Source: Paraburkholderia piptadeniae (lineage in GTDB: Bacteria > Pseudomonadota > Gammaproteobacteria > Burkholderiales > Burkholderiaceae). Taken from it: DNA of 64,000 nt. The notes under the pieces were generated by a model. The model was not told the DNA's origin, searched no databases, and saw nothing but the letters and a program-made list of their open reading frames with translations. The first letter of the stretch is position 1; the number at the start of each line of letters is the position of its first letter. The stretch is from the NCBI RefSeq assembly GCF_900007165.1, contig NZ_CYGY02000017.1, positions 158,171-222,170 on the forward strand. Direction: 5' to 3'. Positions 19,842-29,520 of this stretch are shown in pieces. Made by a program: the position numbers and the translations under genes.

Positions 19842-19870
19842 AAAGCGCCGCTCGATGTGAGCGGCGCTTT
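19842..19870. terminator. bidirectional terminator between TPR gene and ETF-QO gene
   Basis: A perfect 12-pair stem (AAAGCGCCGCTC with GAGCGGCGCTTT) around a five-base loop, in the gap between two convergent genes. The A-rich and T-rich flanks allow it to act on both strands. Confidence 0.9.
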
Positions 19871-19893
19871 CGTTTGTCTGGACGCTGCCCGCG

Positions 19894-21567
19894 TCACATG
19901 TTCGGATAGTTCGGACCGCCGCCGCCTTCGGGCGTGACCCATACGATGTTCTGCGTCGGGTCCTTGATGTCGCAGGTCTTGCAGTGCACGCAGTTCTGCG
20001 CGTTGATCACGAGGCGCTCGCTGCCGTCGTCGTTTTTCACGAACTCGTACACGGCGGCGGGGCAGTAGCGTCCCTCGGGCCCTGCATACGTTTGCAGATT
20101 CACCTTGACGGGCACCGACGGGTCTTTCAGCGTAAGATGCGCGGGCTGGTTCTCTTCGTGATTGGTGTTCGAGATGAACACCGATGAGAGCCGGTCGAAT
20201 GTGAGCTTGCCATCAGGTTTCGGATACTCGATCGGCTTGCATTGCGAGGCCGGCTTCAGCATCTCGTGGTCCCAGTGCTGGTGATGCAGCGTCCACGGCA
20301 CGTTGCCGCCCATCAGCTTCTGCTCGATGCCGACCATCAGCGTGCCCAGGTACAGGCCCTTGCTCATCCACTGCTTGAAATTGCGCGCCCGGTACAGCTC
20401 GGTGTGCAGCCACGAGGTCTTGAACGACTCGGGATACGCGGCGAGTTCATCCGACTGACGGCCCGCCTGCACCGCATCGAACGCGGCATCGGCGGCCAGC
20501 ATGCCCGTCTTGATCGCTGCGTGCGAGCCCTTGATACGCGAGGCGTTCAGGAAGCCCGCGTCGTCGCCGACCAAGGCGCCGCCCGGAAACACGAGCTTCG
20601 GCAGCGACATCAGGCCACCGGCCGTGATCGCGCGTGCGCCATACGACACACGCTTGCCGCCTTCGAGGAACTTGCGGATTTCCGGGTGCGTCTTGTAGCG
20701 CTGAAACTCTTCGAACGGTGACAGGTACGGGTTCGAATAGCCGAGACCGACCACAAAACCCACCATCACCTGGTTGTTGTCGATGTGATAGAGGAACGAG
20801 CCGCCGTACGTCTGCGTATCGAGCGGCCAGCCTGCGGTGTGAATCACCAGACCCGGCTTGTGCTTCGACGGATCGATTTCCCACAGTTCCTTGATGCCGA
20901 TGCCGTAGACCTGGGGATCGGCGCCGTCGCGCAGCCTGAATTTGTCCGACAGTTGACGGCCAAGATGCCCGCGCGCGCCTTCGCAGAACAGCGTGTACCT
21001 CGCGTGCAGTTCCATGCCGAGCTGGAAGTTCTCGGTCGGCTGACCGTCCTTGCCGATACCGAGGTTGCCCGTCGCGACGCCCTTCACGGAGCCGTCGTCG
21101 TTGTACAGCACTTCCGCCGCTGCGAAACCCGGGAAGATCTCGACGCCCAGCGCTTCGGCCTGCTGCCCGAGCCAGCGCGTGACATTGGCCAGGCTGATCA
21201 CGTAGTTGCCGTGATTCTTGAAATTGTCCGGCAGCGCCCAGTTCGGGACGGCTTTCGCGGCAGTTTCGGAAAGGAACAGGAAGCGGTCTTCCGTCACTTC
21301 GACGTCCAGAGGCGCGCCTTTTTCCTTCCAGTCCGGAATCAGTTCATTCAACGCGCGCGGGTCCATCACCGCGCCCGAGAGGATATGCGCCCCGATTTCC
21401 GAGCCTTTTTCGAGCACGCAGACACCAATATCGACGCCTTTTTCCGCCGCCCGCTGCTTCAGACGAATAGCCGCCGACAGGCCCGCAGGGCCGCCGCCGA
21501 CGATCACCACGTCATATTCCATCGATTCGCGTGGGCCGTACTGCTCGATCAGGCTTGCGGGGGTCAT
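19894..21567 (-). CDS. electron transfer flavoprotein-ubiquinone oxidoreductase (ETF-QO)
   Basis: Membrane-associated flavoprotein of 557 residues that passes electrons from ETF to ubiquinone during fatty-acid and amino-acid oxidation. An N-terminal FAD site (VVIVGGGPAGLSAAIRLKQR, about residues 20-40) and the quinone-binding middle are present. The C-terminal [4Fe-4S] site is visible as RYCPAAVYEF plus NCVHCKTCDIKDPTQNIVW, giving the four cysteines. Length is normal for ETF dehydrogenases. It is divergent from an SDR gene; a palindrome at 21654-21669 may be its operator. Confidence 0.96.
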   Translation of the reverse strand: MTPASLIEQYGPRESMEYDVVIVGGGPAGLSAAIRLKQRAAEKGVDIGVCVLEKGSEIGAHILSGAVMDPRALNELIPDWKEKGAPLDVEVTEDRFLFLSETAAKAVPNWALPDNFKNHGNYVISLANVTRWLGQQAEALGVEIFPGFAAAEVLYNDDGSVKGVATGNLGIGKDGQPTENFQLGMELHARYTLFCEGARGHLGRQLSDKFRLRDGADPQVYGIGIKELWEIDPSKHKPGLVIHTAGWPLDTQTYGGSFLYHIDNNQVMVGFVVGLGYSNPYLSPFEEFQRYKTHPEIRKFLEGGKRVSYGARAITAGGLMSLPKLVFPGGALVGDDAGFLNASRIKGSHAAIKTGMLAADAAFDAVQAGRQSDELAAYPESFKTSWLHTELYRARNFKQWMSKGLYLGTLMVGIEQKLMGGNVPWTLHHQHWDHEMLKPASQCKPIEYPKPDGKLTFDRLSSVFISNTNHEENQPAHLTLKDPSVPVKVNLQTYAGPEGRYCPAAVYEFVKNDDGSERLVINAQNCVHCKTCDIKDPTQNIVWVTPEGGGGPNYPNM

Positions 21568-21653
21568 TGATGCTCCTCTTACCGTTAGAATGCTTTTTTC
21601 GGGATCGTATTGTCATTGAACGATCCCTGCGCTGCAACACAAAGAGGCAAGAT

Positions 21654-21669
21654 TAGCACGATCGTACTA
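21654..21669. promoter_or_regulatory. 16-base palindrome, possible TetR-type operator
   Basis: TAGCACGATCGTACTA is a near-perfect dyad (14 of 16 positions symmetric, centred on ACGATCGT) 87 bases upstream of the ETF-QO start and 85 bases before the SDR start. A separate inverted repeat GGGATCGT/ACGATCCC lies at 21601-21627. TetR regulators of acyl-CoA catabolism in betaproteobacteria use dyads of this kind; the assignment is inference. Confidence 0.4.
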
Positions 21670-21753
21670 TTACTGTGACCAAGGATTGACCCCAATGCCT
21701 GCGCGGCGCGTGGGCTGGCATTCCGTCACATCCATGTTCCAAGGAAAACGACA

Positions 21754-22530
21754 ATGGGCCGTTCGATCAATCTGGAAGGCAAGGTGGCGCTGATTACGGG
21801 CGCATCGAGTGGACTGGGCAAGCGATTTGCCATGGTGCTGTCACAAGCGGGCGCAAAGGTCGTGCTGGCAAGCCGACGCATCGAACGTCTGAAGGAATTG
21901 CGCGCCGAGATCGAGGCGTCGGGCGGGGCCGCGCACGTCGTCTCGCTCGACGTGACCGACTATCAGAGCATCAAGTCGGCCGTCGCGCACGCGGAGACGG
22001 AGGCGGGCACGATCGATATTCTCGTCAACAATTCGGGCGTATCGACGACGCAAAAGCTGACCGACGTGACCCCCGCGGACTTCGAATACGTGTTCGACAC
22101 GAACACGCGCGGCGCGTTCTTCGTCGCGCAGGAAGTGGCCAAGCGGATGATCATGCGCGGCGGCGGCTCCAGCAAACCGCCGTACCGGATCATCAATATC
22201 GCATCGGTGGCGGGCTTGCGCGTGTTGCCGCAAATCGGGCTCTACTCGATGAGCAAGGCGGCCGTGGTCCACATGACGAAAGCGATGGCGCAGGAATGGG
22301 GCCGCCACGGCATCAACGTCAACGCGATCTGCCCCGGTTACATCGATACCGAGATCAATCACCATCACTGGGCGACCGATCAGGGGCAAAAGCTGATTTC
22401 GATGCTGCCGCGGCATCGTGTGGGCAAGCCGGAAGACCTGGACGGGCTGTTGCTGCTGCTCGCCGCCGACGAATCGCAGTTCATCAACGGCTCGGTGATC
22501 GCCGCCGACGACGGTTTCGGTCTTTCGTAA
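21754..22530 (+). CDS. short-chain dehydrogenase/reductase
   Basis: Classical SDR of 258 residues. The nucleotide-binding motif is TGASSGLGKRF (about residues 15-25), followed by NNSGVSTTQKL around 90 and the catalytic YSMSKAAVVH (Tyr-x-x-x-Lys). Closest in look to 3-oxoacyl-ACP reductase or 3-hydroxyacyl-CoA dehydrogenase-like members. Its place opposite ETF-QO and before a thioesterase fits acyl-CoA metabolism. The substrate is not determined. The start has AAGGAAAACGACA upstream. Confidence 0.9.
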   Translation: MGRSINLEGKVALITGASSGLGKRFAMVLSQAGAKVVLASRRIERLKELRAEIEASGGAAHVVSLDVTDYQSIKSAVAHAETEAGTIDILVNNSGVSTTQKLTDVTPADFEYVFDTNTRGAFFVAQEVAKRMIMRGGGSSKPPYRIINIASVAGLRVLPQIGLYSMSKAAVVHMTKAMAQEWGRHGINVNAICPGYIDTEINHHHWATDQGQKLISMLPRHRVGKPEDLDGLLLLLAADESQFINGSVIAADDGFGLS

Positions 22531-22750
22531 TCGCGGCAGGCAATCGTTTGACTGACACGCTTGCCTGTTAGCTTCGGAGCAGAAACGCGCGAATAGCGCG
22601 ATCATTGACGCCCATGTGCAGCGTCCGCACAGCGCCGACGCTGCATAAACCTTATTAGCCGCTGCGATTCGCGGGTTGCGCGCCCGTTGCCGGACGCGGC
22701 CCGCGCAGTTCCGTTTTTCCGATTCAGATTCAAACCGTAGAAGAAGTGCG

Positions 22751-23179
22751 ATGAGCGACTACCACCCCGTTTTTGAAATGTCGATGCCGATCCGCTGGGG
22801 CGACATGGACGCGTTCGGCCATGTGAACAACACGGTCTATTTCCGCTACATGGAGCAGGTGCGGATTTCCTGGTTCGAGCAGCTCGGCATCGCGGGCGGC
22901 AACGGCGAAGGGCAGGGACCCGTGATCGTCAATGCGTCGATGGAGTTCCTGAAGCAACTGCACTATCCGGGCGACGTGATCGGCCGCATGACGGTGGGCA
23001 CGCCGGGCCGCAGCAGCTTCGATACGCGCTTCGAGCTCTTCCGCGCCGACGACCCCGGCACGCTCTACGCGCGCGGCTCCGCGAAGTGCGTGTGGATCGA
23101 CTACGCGGCGGGCAAGTCGGTGTCGCTTCCTGATCTGCTGCGCTCGACCATCGAAAGCGCCCAGCTCGTCAAGGCCTGA
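22751..23179 (+). CDS. acyl-CoA thioesterase, 4-hydroxybenzoyl-CoA thioesterase (YbgC/FadM) type
   Basis: Hot-dog fold thioesterase of 142 residues. The active-site region is WGDMDAFGHVNNTVYFRYME, with the catalytic Asp and the conserved HVNN. The start MSDYHPVFEM at 22751 fits the family N-terminus; an upstream extension has no family similarity. It hydrolyses acyl-CoA thioesters, and the chain specificity cannot be read. A 220-base gap without visible terminator separates it from the SDR gene. Confidence 0.9.
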   Translation: MSDYHPVFEMSMPIRWGDMDAFGHVNNTVYFRYMEQVRISWFEQLGIAGGNGEGQGPVIVNASMEFLKQLHYPGDVIGRMTVGTPGRSSFDTRFELFRADDPGTLYARGSAKCVWIDYAAGKSVSLPDLLRSTIESAQLVKA

Positions 23180-23241
23180 GCCTTACGTTCCCGTCCGATG
23201 CGCGCCAGCTTCCGCAGCCGGCGCTTCCTTCCAGTCGAAAG

Positions 23242-23787
23242 TCAATTGCCGAGCAGGCGCTGCAGCAGTTCGGTCGCGTTGCCCGTGCCGTATTTGCGCA
23301 TCAGCCGCGCGCGGTAGACGTCCACTGTCCGCGAGCTGATGTCGAGAATCCGGCCGATCTGCTTGCTCGTCTTCCCTGTCACCAGTTGCGCGGCGATCTC
23401 GCGCTCGCGCGGCGTCAGCTCGACGGCGACGCGTCGCGTCGCGCTCAGATCCTCGAAGGTCCAGACGCCCGCTGCATGCGGCACCGAAAGATCAAGCGAG
23501 CGCCCCGTCACATGGCACCAGAACAGCTCGCCGTTCGCGCGCTTCATGATGCGGTCGTCGGCGTAGCTGCCTTGCGCCGTCATGATGGGCGCAATGCGCT
23601 CGCCGATGCGCTCGAATTCATCCGGCGACGGATACAGCACCGCGAACGATTGCCCCAGCAACGACTCGCGCGAACGGCGGAAGATGGCGGCGACCTGCTC
23701 GTTGCAGTCTTCGATGATCCGCTCGCGCGACAGCACGAGGCCGATCGGCGCGAGGTGAAAAGCGGTTTGGTAATCCAGTGCGGGCAT
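23242..23787 (-). CDS. PAS-domain LuxR-type transcriptional regulator
   Basis: Protein of 181 residues. A PAS sensor domain (about 10-115: GLVLSRERIIEDCNEQVAAI, then GQSFAVLYPSPDEF) precedes a LuxR/FixJ helix-turn-helix (about 122-180: LTPREREIAAQLVTGKTSKQ, then RTVDVYRARLMRKY). No response-regulator receiver is present, so signal input is probably direct through PAS. It is divergent from scoAB across 289 bases and is a candidate regulator of that operon. Confidence 0.88.
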   Translation of the reverse strand: MPALDYQTAFHLAPIGLVLSRERIIEDCNEQVAAIFRRSRESLLGQSFAVLYPSPDEFERIGERIAPIMTAQGSYADDRIMKRANGELFWCHVTGRSLDLSVPHAAGVWTFEDLSATRRVAVELTPREREIAAQLVTGKTSKQIGRILDISSRTVDVYRARLMRKYGTGNATELLQRLLGN

Positions 23788-24076
23788 GAAATCAGAGGGT
23801 GCGAATACTTATGTACTTTTGCGTATTGTGCCGCAACACCGCCGCATCGTACCCTTTCGGCACATCACAAGATGCGCGGCTGGCGCGGCAAGGTTTGTCC
23901 GCATCGCGCCACCGTTCGCCGCAGATGACTAGAATGACGTTTCGGGCTGTGCCCGCAGCGTCCCGGCAGCCGGCTCGTGCAAGTGCAGTGGCGAGCAGGA
24001 GCGGGCGCGAGTCGACACAAAAACGGCGTCGCATCGATCCGGATTTCGGGTATCCAATCAAGGAAGGGACACACTG
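23788..24076. promoter_or_regulatory. 289-base gap between PAS-LuxR gene and scoA
   Basis: Divergent control region for the PAS-LuxR regulator and the CoA-transferase operon. An AT-rich patch lies next to the regulator start. No clear operator or promoter consensus could be assigned. Confidence 0.35.
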
Positions 24077-24781
24077 ATGAATAAAGTCTACGCAAGCGCG
24101 GCTGCCGCGCTCGAAGGCATCGTCAAGGACGGGCAGACATTTGCCGTCGGCGGCTTTGGGCTGTGCGGCATTCCTGAAGCGCTGATCGCCGCCCTGCGCG
24201 ACTCCGGCGTGAAGGGCATCACCTGCATCAGCAACAACGCGGGCGTCGACGGCTTCGGCCTGGGCCTGCTGCTGGAAACGCGCCAGATCAGGAAGATGAT
24301 CTCGTCGTACGTCGGCGAGAACAAGGAATTCGAGCGCCAGTATCTGGCGGGTGAACTCGAGCTGGAATTCACGCCGCAAGGCACGCTCGCCGAAAAGCTG
24401 CGCGCGGGCGGCTCGGGCATTCCGGCGTTCTACACGAACACGGGCTACGGCACGGTCATCGCGGAAGGCAAGGAAACGCGGCAGTTCGGCGAGAACCACT
24501 ACGTGCTCGAACCGTCGCTCACAGCCGACGTTGCGCTCGTCAAGGCGTGGAAGGCGGACAAGTCGGGCAACCTGATCTATCGGCGCACCGCGCGCAACTT
24601 CAATCCGATGTGCGCAATGGCAGGCAAGATCACGGTCGCTGAAGTCGAGGAGATCGTCGAGACGGGCGAACTCGATCCGGACGCGATCCACACGCCGGGT
24701 ATCTTCGTGCAACGCCTCGTGCTCAACGCGCACCCGGAAAAACGCATCGAACAACGCATCGTCCGCGCGAAAGGAGAGTAA
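24077..24781 (+). CDS. scoA: succinyl-CoA:3-ketoacid CoA-transferase subunit A
   Basis: Alpha subunit, 234 residues, of the CoA-transferase that moves CoA from succinyl-CoA to acetoacetate in ketone-body use. The oligopeptide-binding motif [15 protein letters not shown] is at about residues 26-40. The ATG is preceded by AAGGAAGGGA. Two bases separate its stop from the beta-subunit gene, so the two form one operon. Acetoacetate use is the common role of this subtype. Confidence 0.95.
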   Translation: MNKVYASAAAALEGIVKDGQTFAVGGFGLCGIPEALIAALRDSGVKGITCISNNAGVDGFGLGLLLETRQIRKMISSYVGENKEFERQYLAGELELEFTPQGTLAEKLRAGGSGIPAFYTNTGYGTVIAEGKETRQFGENHYVLEPSLTADVALVKAWKADKSGNLIYRRTARNFNPMCAMAGKITVAEVEEIVETGELDPDAIHTPGIFVQRLVLNAHPEKRIEQRIVRAKGE

Positions 24782-24783
24782 AC

Positions 24784-25425
24784 ATGGCTTGGAATCGTGA
24801 CCAGATGGCCGCGCGCGCGGCGCAGGAACTTCAAGACGGCTTTTATGTGAACCTCGGCATCGGCCTGCCGACGCTCGTCGCCAACCACGTGCCCGCGGGC
24901 ATGGAAGTGTGGCTGCAGTCGGAGAACGGCCTGCTCGGCATCGGCCCGTCGCCGTACGAAGAGGAAGTGGACGCGGACCTGATTAACGCCGGCAAGCAGA
25001 CGGTGACGACGCTGCCGGGCTCGTCGATTTTCTCGTCGGCCGATTCGTTCGCGATGATTCGCGGCGGCCACATCAACCTGGCGATCCTCGGCGCCATGCA
25101 GATCAGCAAGAAGGGCGATCTGGCGAACTGGATGATCCCCGGCAAGATGATCAAGGGCATGGGCGGCGCAATGGATCTGGTGGCGGGCGTCAAGCGCGTC
25201 GTCGTGCTGATGGAGCACGTCGCGAAGGGCGACCAGCACAAGATCCTCGAAGAATGCACGTTGCCGCTGACGGGCGTCGGCGTGGTCGATCGCATCATCA
25301 CGGATCTGGGCGTGATCGACGTGGTCGATGGCGGCCTGAAGCTGGTCGAGCTGGCTGACGGCGTGACCGTCGACGAGATCAAGGCGAAGACGGGTGCGCC
25401 GCTCGATACGAGCGCTGTGAACTGA
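24784..25425 (+). CDS. scoB: succinyl-CoA:3-ketoacid CoA-transferase subunit B
   Basis: Beta subunit, 213 residues. The active-site glutamate lies in the conserved [15 protein letters not shown] (about residues 42-56). AAAGGAGAG precedes the ATG. Together with scoA it forms the heteromeric enzyme. A strong terminator about 55 bases downstream closes the operon. Confidence 0.95.
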   Translation: MAWNRDQMAARAAQELQDGFYVNLGIGLPTLVANHVPAGMEVWLQSENGLLGIGPSPYEEEVDADLINAGKQTVTTLPGSSIFSSADSFAMIRGGHINLAILGAMQISKKGDLANWMIPGKMIKGMGGAMDLVAGVKRVVVLMEHVAKGDQHKILEECTLPLTGVGVVDRIITDLGVIDVVDGGLKLVELADGVTVDEIKAKTGAPLDTSAVN

Positions 25426-25480
25426 GTCTCTTCGTTCGATCTTGCGTCGAAAGCGGTTGTCGAGAGTAGTTGTCAAGAAG

Positions 25481-25514
25481 CGGGCGCGATGCGAGTCGCG
25501 CCCGTTTCTTTTTG
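25481..25514 (+). terminator. rho-independent terminator after scoAB
   Basis: A perfect nine-pair stem (CGGGCGCGA with TCGCGCCCG) with a six-base loop, followed by TTTCTTTTTG. Confidence 0.85.
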
Positions 25515-25662
25515 CCCTATGTTTTGGGGCCGGCGCTTGCTGGCTCCGTGCATTCGTCCTATGCCTTCACGCCGATGAGTGCGCGAGACGAAGCGGTTTA
25601 GAATCGATCGTGTTCCGTGCGTCTTTCATGCACGCTGCAGCCTTTCGATCGAGGGAACTCTG

Positions 25663-26583
25663 ATGACCGCTACGCCCGTTGCCGTTTCGCCCGTTGTCGA
25701 CACCACTGTGCCCCGTCAGCGCTATGTGCAATGCGCGAGTCCCGCGGGGCTGCATCGCATCGCGTATACCGAATGGGGCGCGCCGGATAACCCTCGCGTG
25801 CTTGTGTGCGTGCATGGGCTGACGCGTTCCGGACGCGACTTCGACCGGCTCGCGGCGGCGCTGTCGCCGATGTATCGCGTCGTGTGTCCGGATGTGGCCG
25901 GGCGTGGCTTGTCTTCGTGGCTCGCCAACCCCATCTACTATGGCATCCCGCAATACGTCGGCGATATGGTCACGCTGATCGCGCGGCTCGGCGTCGAGAC
26001 GGTGGACTGGTTCGGCACGTCGATGGGCGGGCTGATCGGCATGGCGTTCGCCGGGCTGAAGGACTCGCCGGTACGCAAGATGATCGTCAACGATGTCGGT
26101 CCGCATCTGGAACCGGTCGCCATCGAGCGCATCGGCAGCTATCTCGGGCAGCCGGTGTCGTTCGACACGCAGCAGGAAGCGATCGATCACGCCGCGTTGC
26201 TCGCTCAATCGTTCGGGCCGCTGACGCCGGACGAATGGCGCGAGATCAACACGCCGCTCGTGCACGAGCGCGATGGCGCCTGGCGCTTTCGCTACGATCC
26301 GCGCATCGCGGAGCCATTCACGCAGACCACGCCCGAACTGGCGGCACTCGGCGAGGCGGCGTTGTGGCAGTCGTTTGCTTCGACGGAAGGGCCCGTGCTC
26401 GTCGTGCGAGGCGAGCAATCGGATCTGCTGTCGCGCGAAACCGTCGCGAAGATGGTCGAGAAGGGGCGCAATGTGTCGAGCGTCGAAATCCCCGGCGTAG
26501 GCCATGCGCCGGCCTTTCTTTCCGCTGATCAGATCGATATTGCAAAACGGTTCTTCATCGGGAATAGCGCCGACGCGTCATAA
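25663..26583 (+). CDS. alpha/beta hydrolase
   Basis: Protein of 306 residues. The fold is marked by VCVHGLTRSGRDFDRLAAAL (oxyanion region), the nucleophile elbow WFGTSMGGLIGMAF, an acid in VVRGEQSDLLSRE and the catalytic His in PGVGHAPAFLSADQ. The start MTATPVAVSP at 25663 has GAGGGAAC upstream; a longer in-frame version has no support. The substrate is unknown. It is followed by a RidA gene on the same strand after 123 bases. Confidence 0.88.
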   Translation: MTATPVAVSPVVDTTVPRQRYVQCASPAGLHRIAYTEWGAPDNPRVLVCVHGLTRSGRDFDRLAAALSPMYRVVCPDVAGRGLSSWLANPIYYGIPQYVGDMVTLIARLGVETVDWFGTSMGGLIGMAFAGLKDSPVRKMIVNDVGPHLEPVAIERIGSYLGQPVSFDTQQEAIDHAALLAQSFGPLTPDEWREINTPLVHERDGAWRFRYDPRIAEPFTQTTPELAALGEAALWQSFASTEGPVLVVRGEQSDLLSRETVAKMVEKGRNVSSVEIPGVGHAPAFLSADQIDIAKRFFIGNSADAS

Positions 26584-26706
26584 TATGAGATTGATGCGCG
26601 GTAGTAGATCGATCGTTGTTCGATCGCGATCATCAGCTGTCGCGCGAGCAAAACGAACATCGCATAGCGTCGGTTCACTCTTCATTCACAACGTACAGGA
26701 AAATTC

Positions 26707-27060
26707 ATGGCAGTCATTCGTCATCACGTCGGCAAGCGCCTTTCGGAAACCGCTGTGCATAACGGCACGGTCTATCTGGCTGGCCAGATCGCCGAGGACA
26801 CCGATCAGGACATCGCCGGTCAAATGCGCGAAGTGCTCGGCCACATCGACCGTTTGCTCGGTGAAGTCAACAGCGACAAGGCGCATCTGCTTTCGGTCCA
26901 GATCTACATCGCGGACATGGTGGACTTCGCCGGCATGAACGCTGTGTGGGACGAGTGGGTCGCGCAAGGCAACACGCCGCCGCGCGCAACCGTCGAAGCG
27001 AAGCTCGCGAATCCGAAGTGCCTGGTCGAAGTGGTCGTGGTGGCCGCGCAGCGCAGCTGA
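26707..27060 (+). CDS. RidA/YjgF family deaminase
   Basis: Protein of 117 residues of the RidA family, which hydrolyses reactive enamine/imine intermediates. Visible features are HNGTVYLAGQIAEDT and PPRATVEAKLANPKCLVEVV; the Arg of PPRATVE is the family's active-site arginine. Length is slightly below the classic 128 residues and fits the RidA subgroups. It lies 98 bases before relA. Confidence 0.9.
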   Translation: MAVIRHHVGKRLSETAVHNGTVYLAGQIAEDTDQDIAGQMREVLGHIDRLLGEVNSDKAHLLSVQIYIADMVDFAGMNAVWDEWVAQGNTPPRATVEAKLANPKCLVEVVVVAAQRS

Positions 27061-27157
27061 TACGGGCCACACACGCGAAATACGCGACACACGCAACATA
27101 CGTTTCAGGCATTTGCATAGGCCTCATTCGCCCGCGCGAGCCGCGGGCCGCTGCACG

Positions 27158-29398
27158 ATGAATAGCGACACCGTCACGACCGCTCCGAACCCGACGCCGT
27201 CCTTCGACGACGCGCTTGCGTTCGTGCGCGAGCACGCGCGTGACGCGCGACTGTCGTCGGGCGAGTTGCTTGCCGATCATGCGGCGGGCACGGCTTCCAT
27301 CATGCGCACGCTCAACGTCGATCCGCCGGCCGTGCTGGCGGCGGCGCTGTTCTCGCTGACGCCGCATCTCGAGAACCCGGAGCAGACCATCGCCGACAAC
27401 TTCGGCGAGGAAGTCGCGCAACTGGTGAGCGACGTGCGCAAGCTGTTGCGCCTCGGCACCGTGAGCATGCGCGCCGCGCAGAACGCGATGCCCGAGGCGG
27501 GCCGCGACGCGCAGGCCGCGCGCCGCGCCCAGGTCGAAGCGCTGCGCAAGATGCTGCTCGCGTTCGCGCAGGACATTCGCGTCGTGCTGATCCGGCTTGC
27601 GTCGCGGCTGCAATCGATGCGCTATTACGCGGCGGCGAAGATCACGCCGTCGCCCGACGTCGCGCGCGAGACGCTCGACATCTACGCGCCGCTCGCGAAT
27701 CGCCTCGGCATCTGGCAACTGAAGTGGGAGCTCGAAGATCTCGCGTTCCGCTTCGAAGAGCCGCAGACATACAAGCGCATCGCGAAGCTGCTCGACGAGA
27801 AGCGCGTCGAACGCGAAACCTATGTCGCCGAAGCGATCGCGCGGCTGCAGCGGGAGCTGGCGGCCGCGCACATCGACGCCGAAGTGAGCGGCCGGCCGAA
27901 GCACATCTACAGCATCTGGCGCAAGATGCGCGGCAAGGAGCTCGACTTCTCCGAGCTTTACGACGTGCGCGCGTTTCGCGTCATCGTGCCGGACATCAAG
28001 GATTGCTACACGGTGCTCGGCATCGTGCACAACCTGTGGCAGCCGGTGCCGCGGGAGTTCGACGACTACATCTCGCGGCCCAAGCCGAACGGCTACAAGT
28101 CGCTGCATACGGTCGTGATCGGAGACGATGGCCGCGCGTTCGAAGTGCAGATCCGCACGCAGGAGATGCATCGGTTCGCCGAATACGGCGTGGCCGCGCA
28201 CTGGCGCTACAAGGAAGCCGGCACGCGCGGCTATGGCGGCCAGTTCAGCGCCAGCGAGAAATACGACGAGAAGATAGCGTGGCTGCGTCAACTGCTTGCG
28301 TGGAAGGACGATGTGTCCGAAGGCGAGCACGGCGACAAGGGCGCGGCGAAGCCATGGGAGCAGTTGCGCCAGGCGACGCTCGACGACGATCACATCTACA
28401 CGCTCACGCCGCAGGCGCGCGTGATTCCGTTGCCGCAGGGCTCGACGCCGCTCGACTTCGCGTATCACCTGCATAGCGAACTGGGGCATCGTTGCCGCGG
28501 GGCGCGCGTCGACGGCGCGATGGTGCCGTTGAATACGCCGTTGCAGAACGGGCAGACGGTCGAGATCGTCGCCGTCAAGGAGGGCGGTCCGTCGCGGGAC
28601 TGGCTCAATCCGCAACTCGGCTACCTGCAAAGCAGCCGCGCGCGCCAAAAGGTGCGGGCGTGGTTCAACGCCGTCGAGGCGCAGGAGAACATCGCCACCG
28701 GGCGCGCTATGGTCGAAAAGACCTTGCAGCGCGAGGGCAAGACATCCGTCAGTCTCGATCAGCTGGCGGCGAAGCTCGGCTTCAAGTCGCCCGAGGATCT
28801 GTTCTCGGTGGTCGGCAAAGAAGAGTTCAGCTTGCGGCTCGTCGAACAGGCGCTTAGCGATGCGCCGCCCGCCGAGCCCGTTGTCGAGGCGCCCGAGCAG
28901 TTCGAGAAGCGCAGTAGCGGCGCGAGCGTCGCGCATGGCGCGTCGACGGGCGTGCTCGTCGTCGGCGTCGATGCGCTGCTGACGCAGCTCGCGCGCTGCT
29001 GCCGTCCGGCGCCGCCCGATGACATCGCCGGTTTCGTGACGCGCGGCAAAGGCATGTCGATTCATCGCAGTGACTGCCCGACGTTCCGGCGCATGGCCGA
29101 ACGCGCTCCGGAGCGCGTGCTGCAAACCGCCTGGTCCGCCGACGTGATGAGCGGGCGGGGCAAGTCGGTGTATCCCGTCGACCTGTCGATCGAGGCAACT
29201 GACCGGCAGGGCCTGCTGCGTGACATTTCCGAAGTGTTTGCGCGCGAGAAGATGAACGTGATCGGCGTGAAGTCGCAGTCACGGCGCAACGCGGCGTTCA
29301 TGCAGTTCACCGTGGAAGTGTCGAGTGCCGCGCAGATCCAGCGCGCGTGCGCCATGTTGGGGGAAGTGTCGGGCGTTGTCAGGGCAACCCGCAAGTGA
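27158..29398 (+). CDS. relA: GTP pyrophosphokinase RelA (ppGpp synthetase I)
   Basis: Stringent-response alarmone synthetase, 746 residues. The N-terminal hydrolase domain (about 25-180) lacks the HD metal site; the region ALFSLTPHLEN sits where the HD would be, so hydrolysis is not expected. The synthetase domain (about 230-360) has SELYDVRAFRVIVPD, RPKPNGYKSLHTVV and EVQIRTQEMHRFAEYGVAAH. TGS (about 405-465), helical, cysteine-containing zinc-finger (LARCCRPAPPDDI) and C-terminal ACT (about 670-745) domains follow. The ATG at 27158 is preferred to an upstream frame extension. Confidence 0.96.
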   Translation: MNSDTVTTAPNPTPSFDDALAFVREHARDARLSSGELLADHAAGTASIMRTLNVDPPAVLAAALFSLTPHLENPEQTIADNFGEEVAQLVSDVRKLLRLGTVSMRAAQNAMPEAGRDAQAARRAQVEALRKMLLAFAQDIRVVLIRLASRLQSMRYYAAAKITPSPDVARETLDIYAPLANRLGIWQLKWELEDLAFRFEEPQTYKRIAKLLDEKRVERETYVAEAIARLQRELAAAHIDAEVSGRPKHIYSIWRKMRGKELDFSELYDVRAFRVIVPDIKDCYTVLGIVHNLWQPVPREFDDYISRPKPNGYKSLHTVVIGDDGRAFEVQIRTQEMHRFAEYGVAAHWRYKEAGTRGYGGQFSASEKYDEKIAWLRQLLAWKDDVSEGEHGDKGAAKPWEQLRQATLDDDHIYTLTPQARVIPLPQGSTPLDFAYHLHSELGHRCRGARVDGAMVPLNTPLQNGQTVEIVAVKEGGPSRDWLNPQLGYLQSSRARQKVRAWFNAVEAQENIATGRAMVEKTLQREGKTSVSLDQLAAKLGFKSPEDLFSVVGKEEFSLRLVEQALSDAPPAEPVVEAPEQFEKRSSGASVAHGASTGVLVVGVDALLTQLARCCRPAPPDDIAGFVTRGKGMSIHRSDCPTFRRMAERAPERVLQTAWSADVMSGRGKSVYPVDLSIEATDRQGLLRDISEVFAREKMNVIGVKSQSRRNAAFMQFTVEVSSAAQIQRACAMLGEVSGVVRATRK

Positions 29399-29480
29399 AG
29401 CCGTGGGCAATGCGTGCGCTCGTAATGTCCGTTGCCGTGCGCATGCGCGGAGAAATTTTGGTGCCGACACATAAAAACGC

Positions 29481-29509
29481 TTGCCAACTTTCTCTGTGCT
29501 CCATATAAT
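29481..29509 (+). promoter_or_regulatory. sigma70 promoter of tRNA-Val
   Basis: TTGCCA (-35, 29481-29486), a 17-base spacer and a perfect TATAAT (-10, 29504-29509), 12 bases before the first base of the tRNA gene. Confidence 0.85.
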
Positions 29510-29520
29510 CTCCTTTTTCT

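Noticed and set aside
26867..29125. Long minus-strand frame opposite relA
   Set aside because: Antisense shadow; composition is Arg/His/Leu-rich without motifs.
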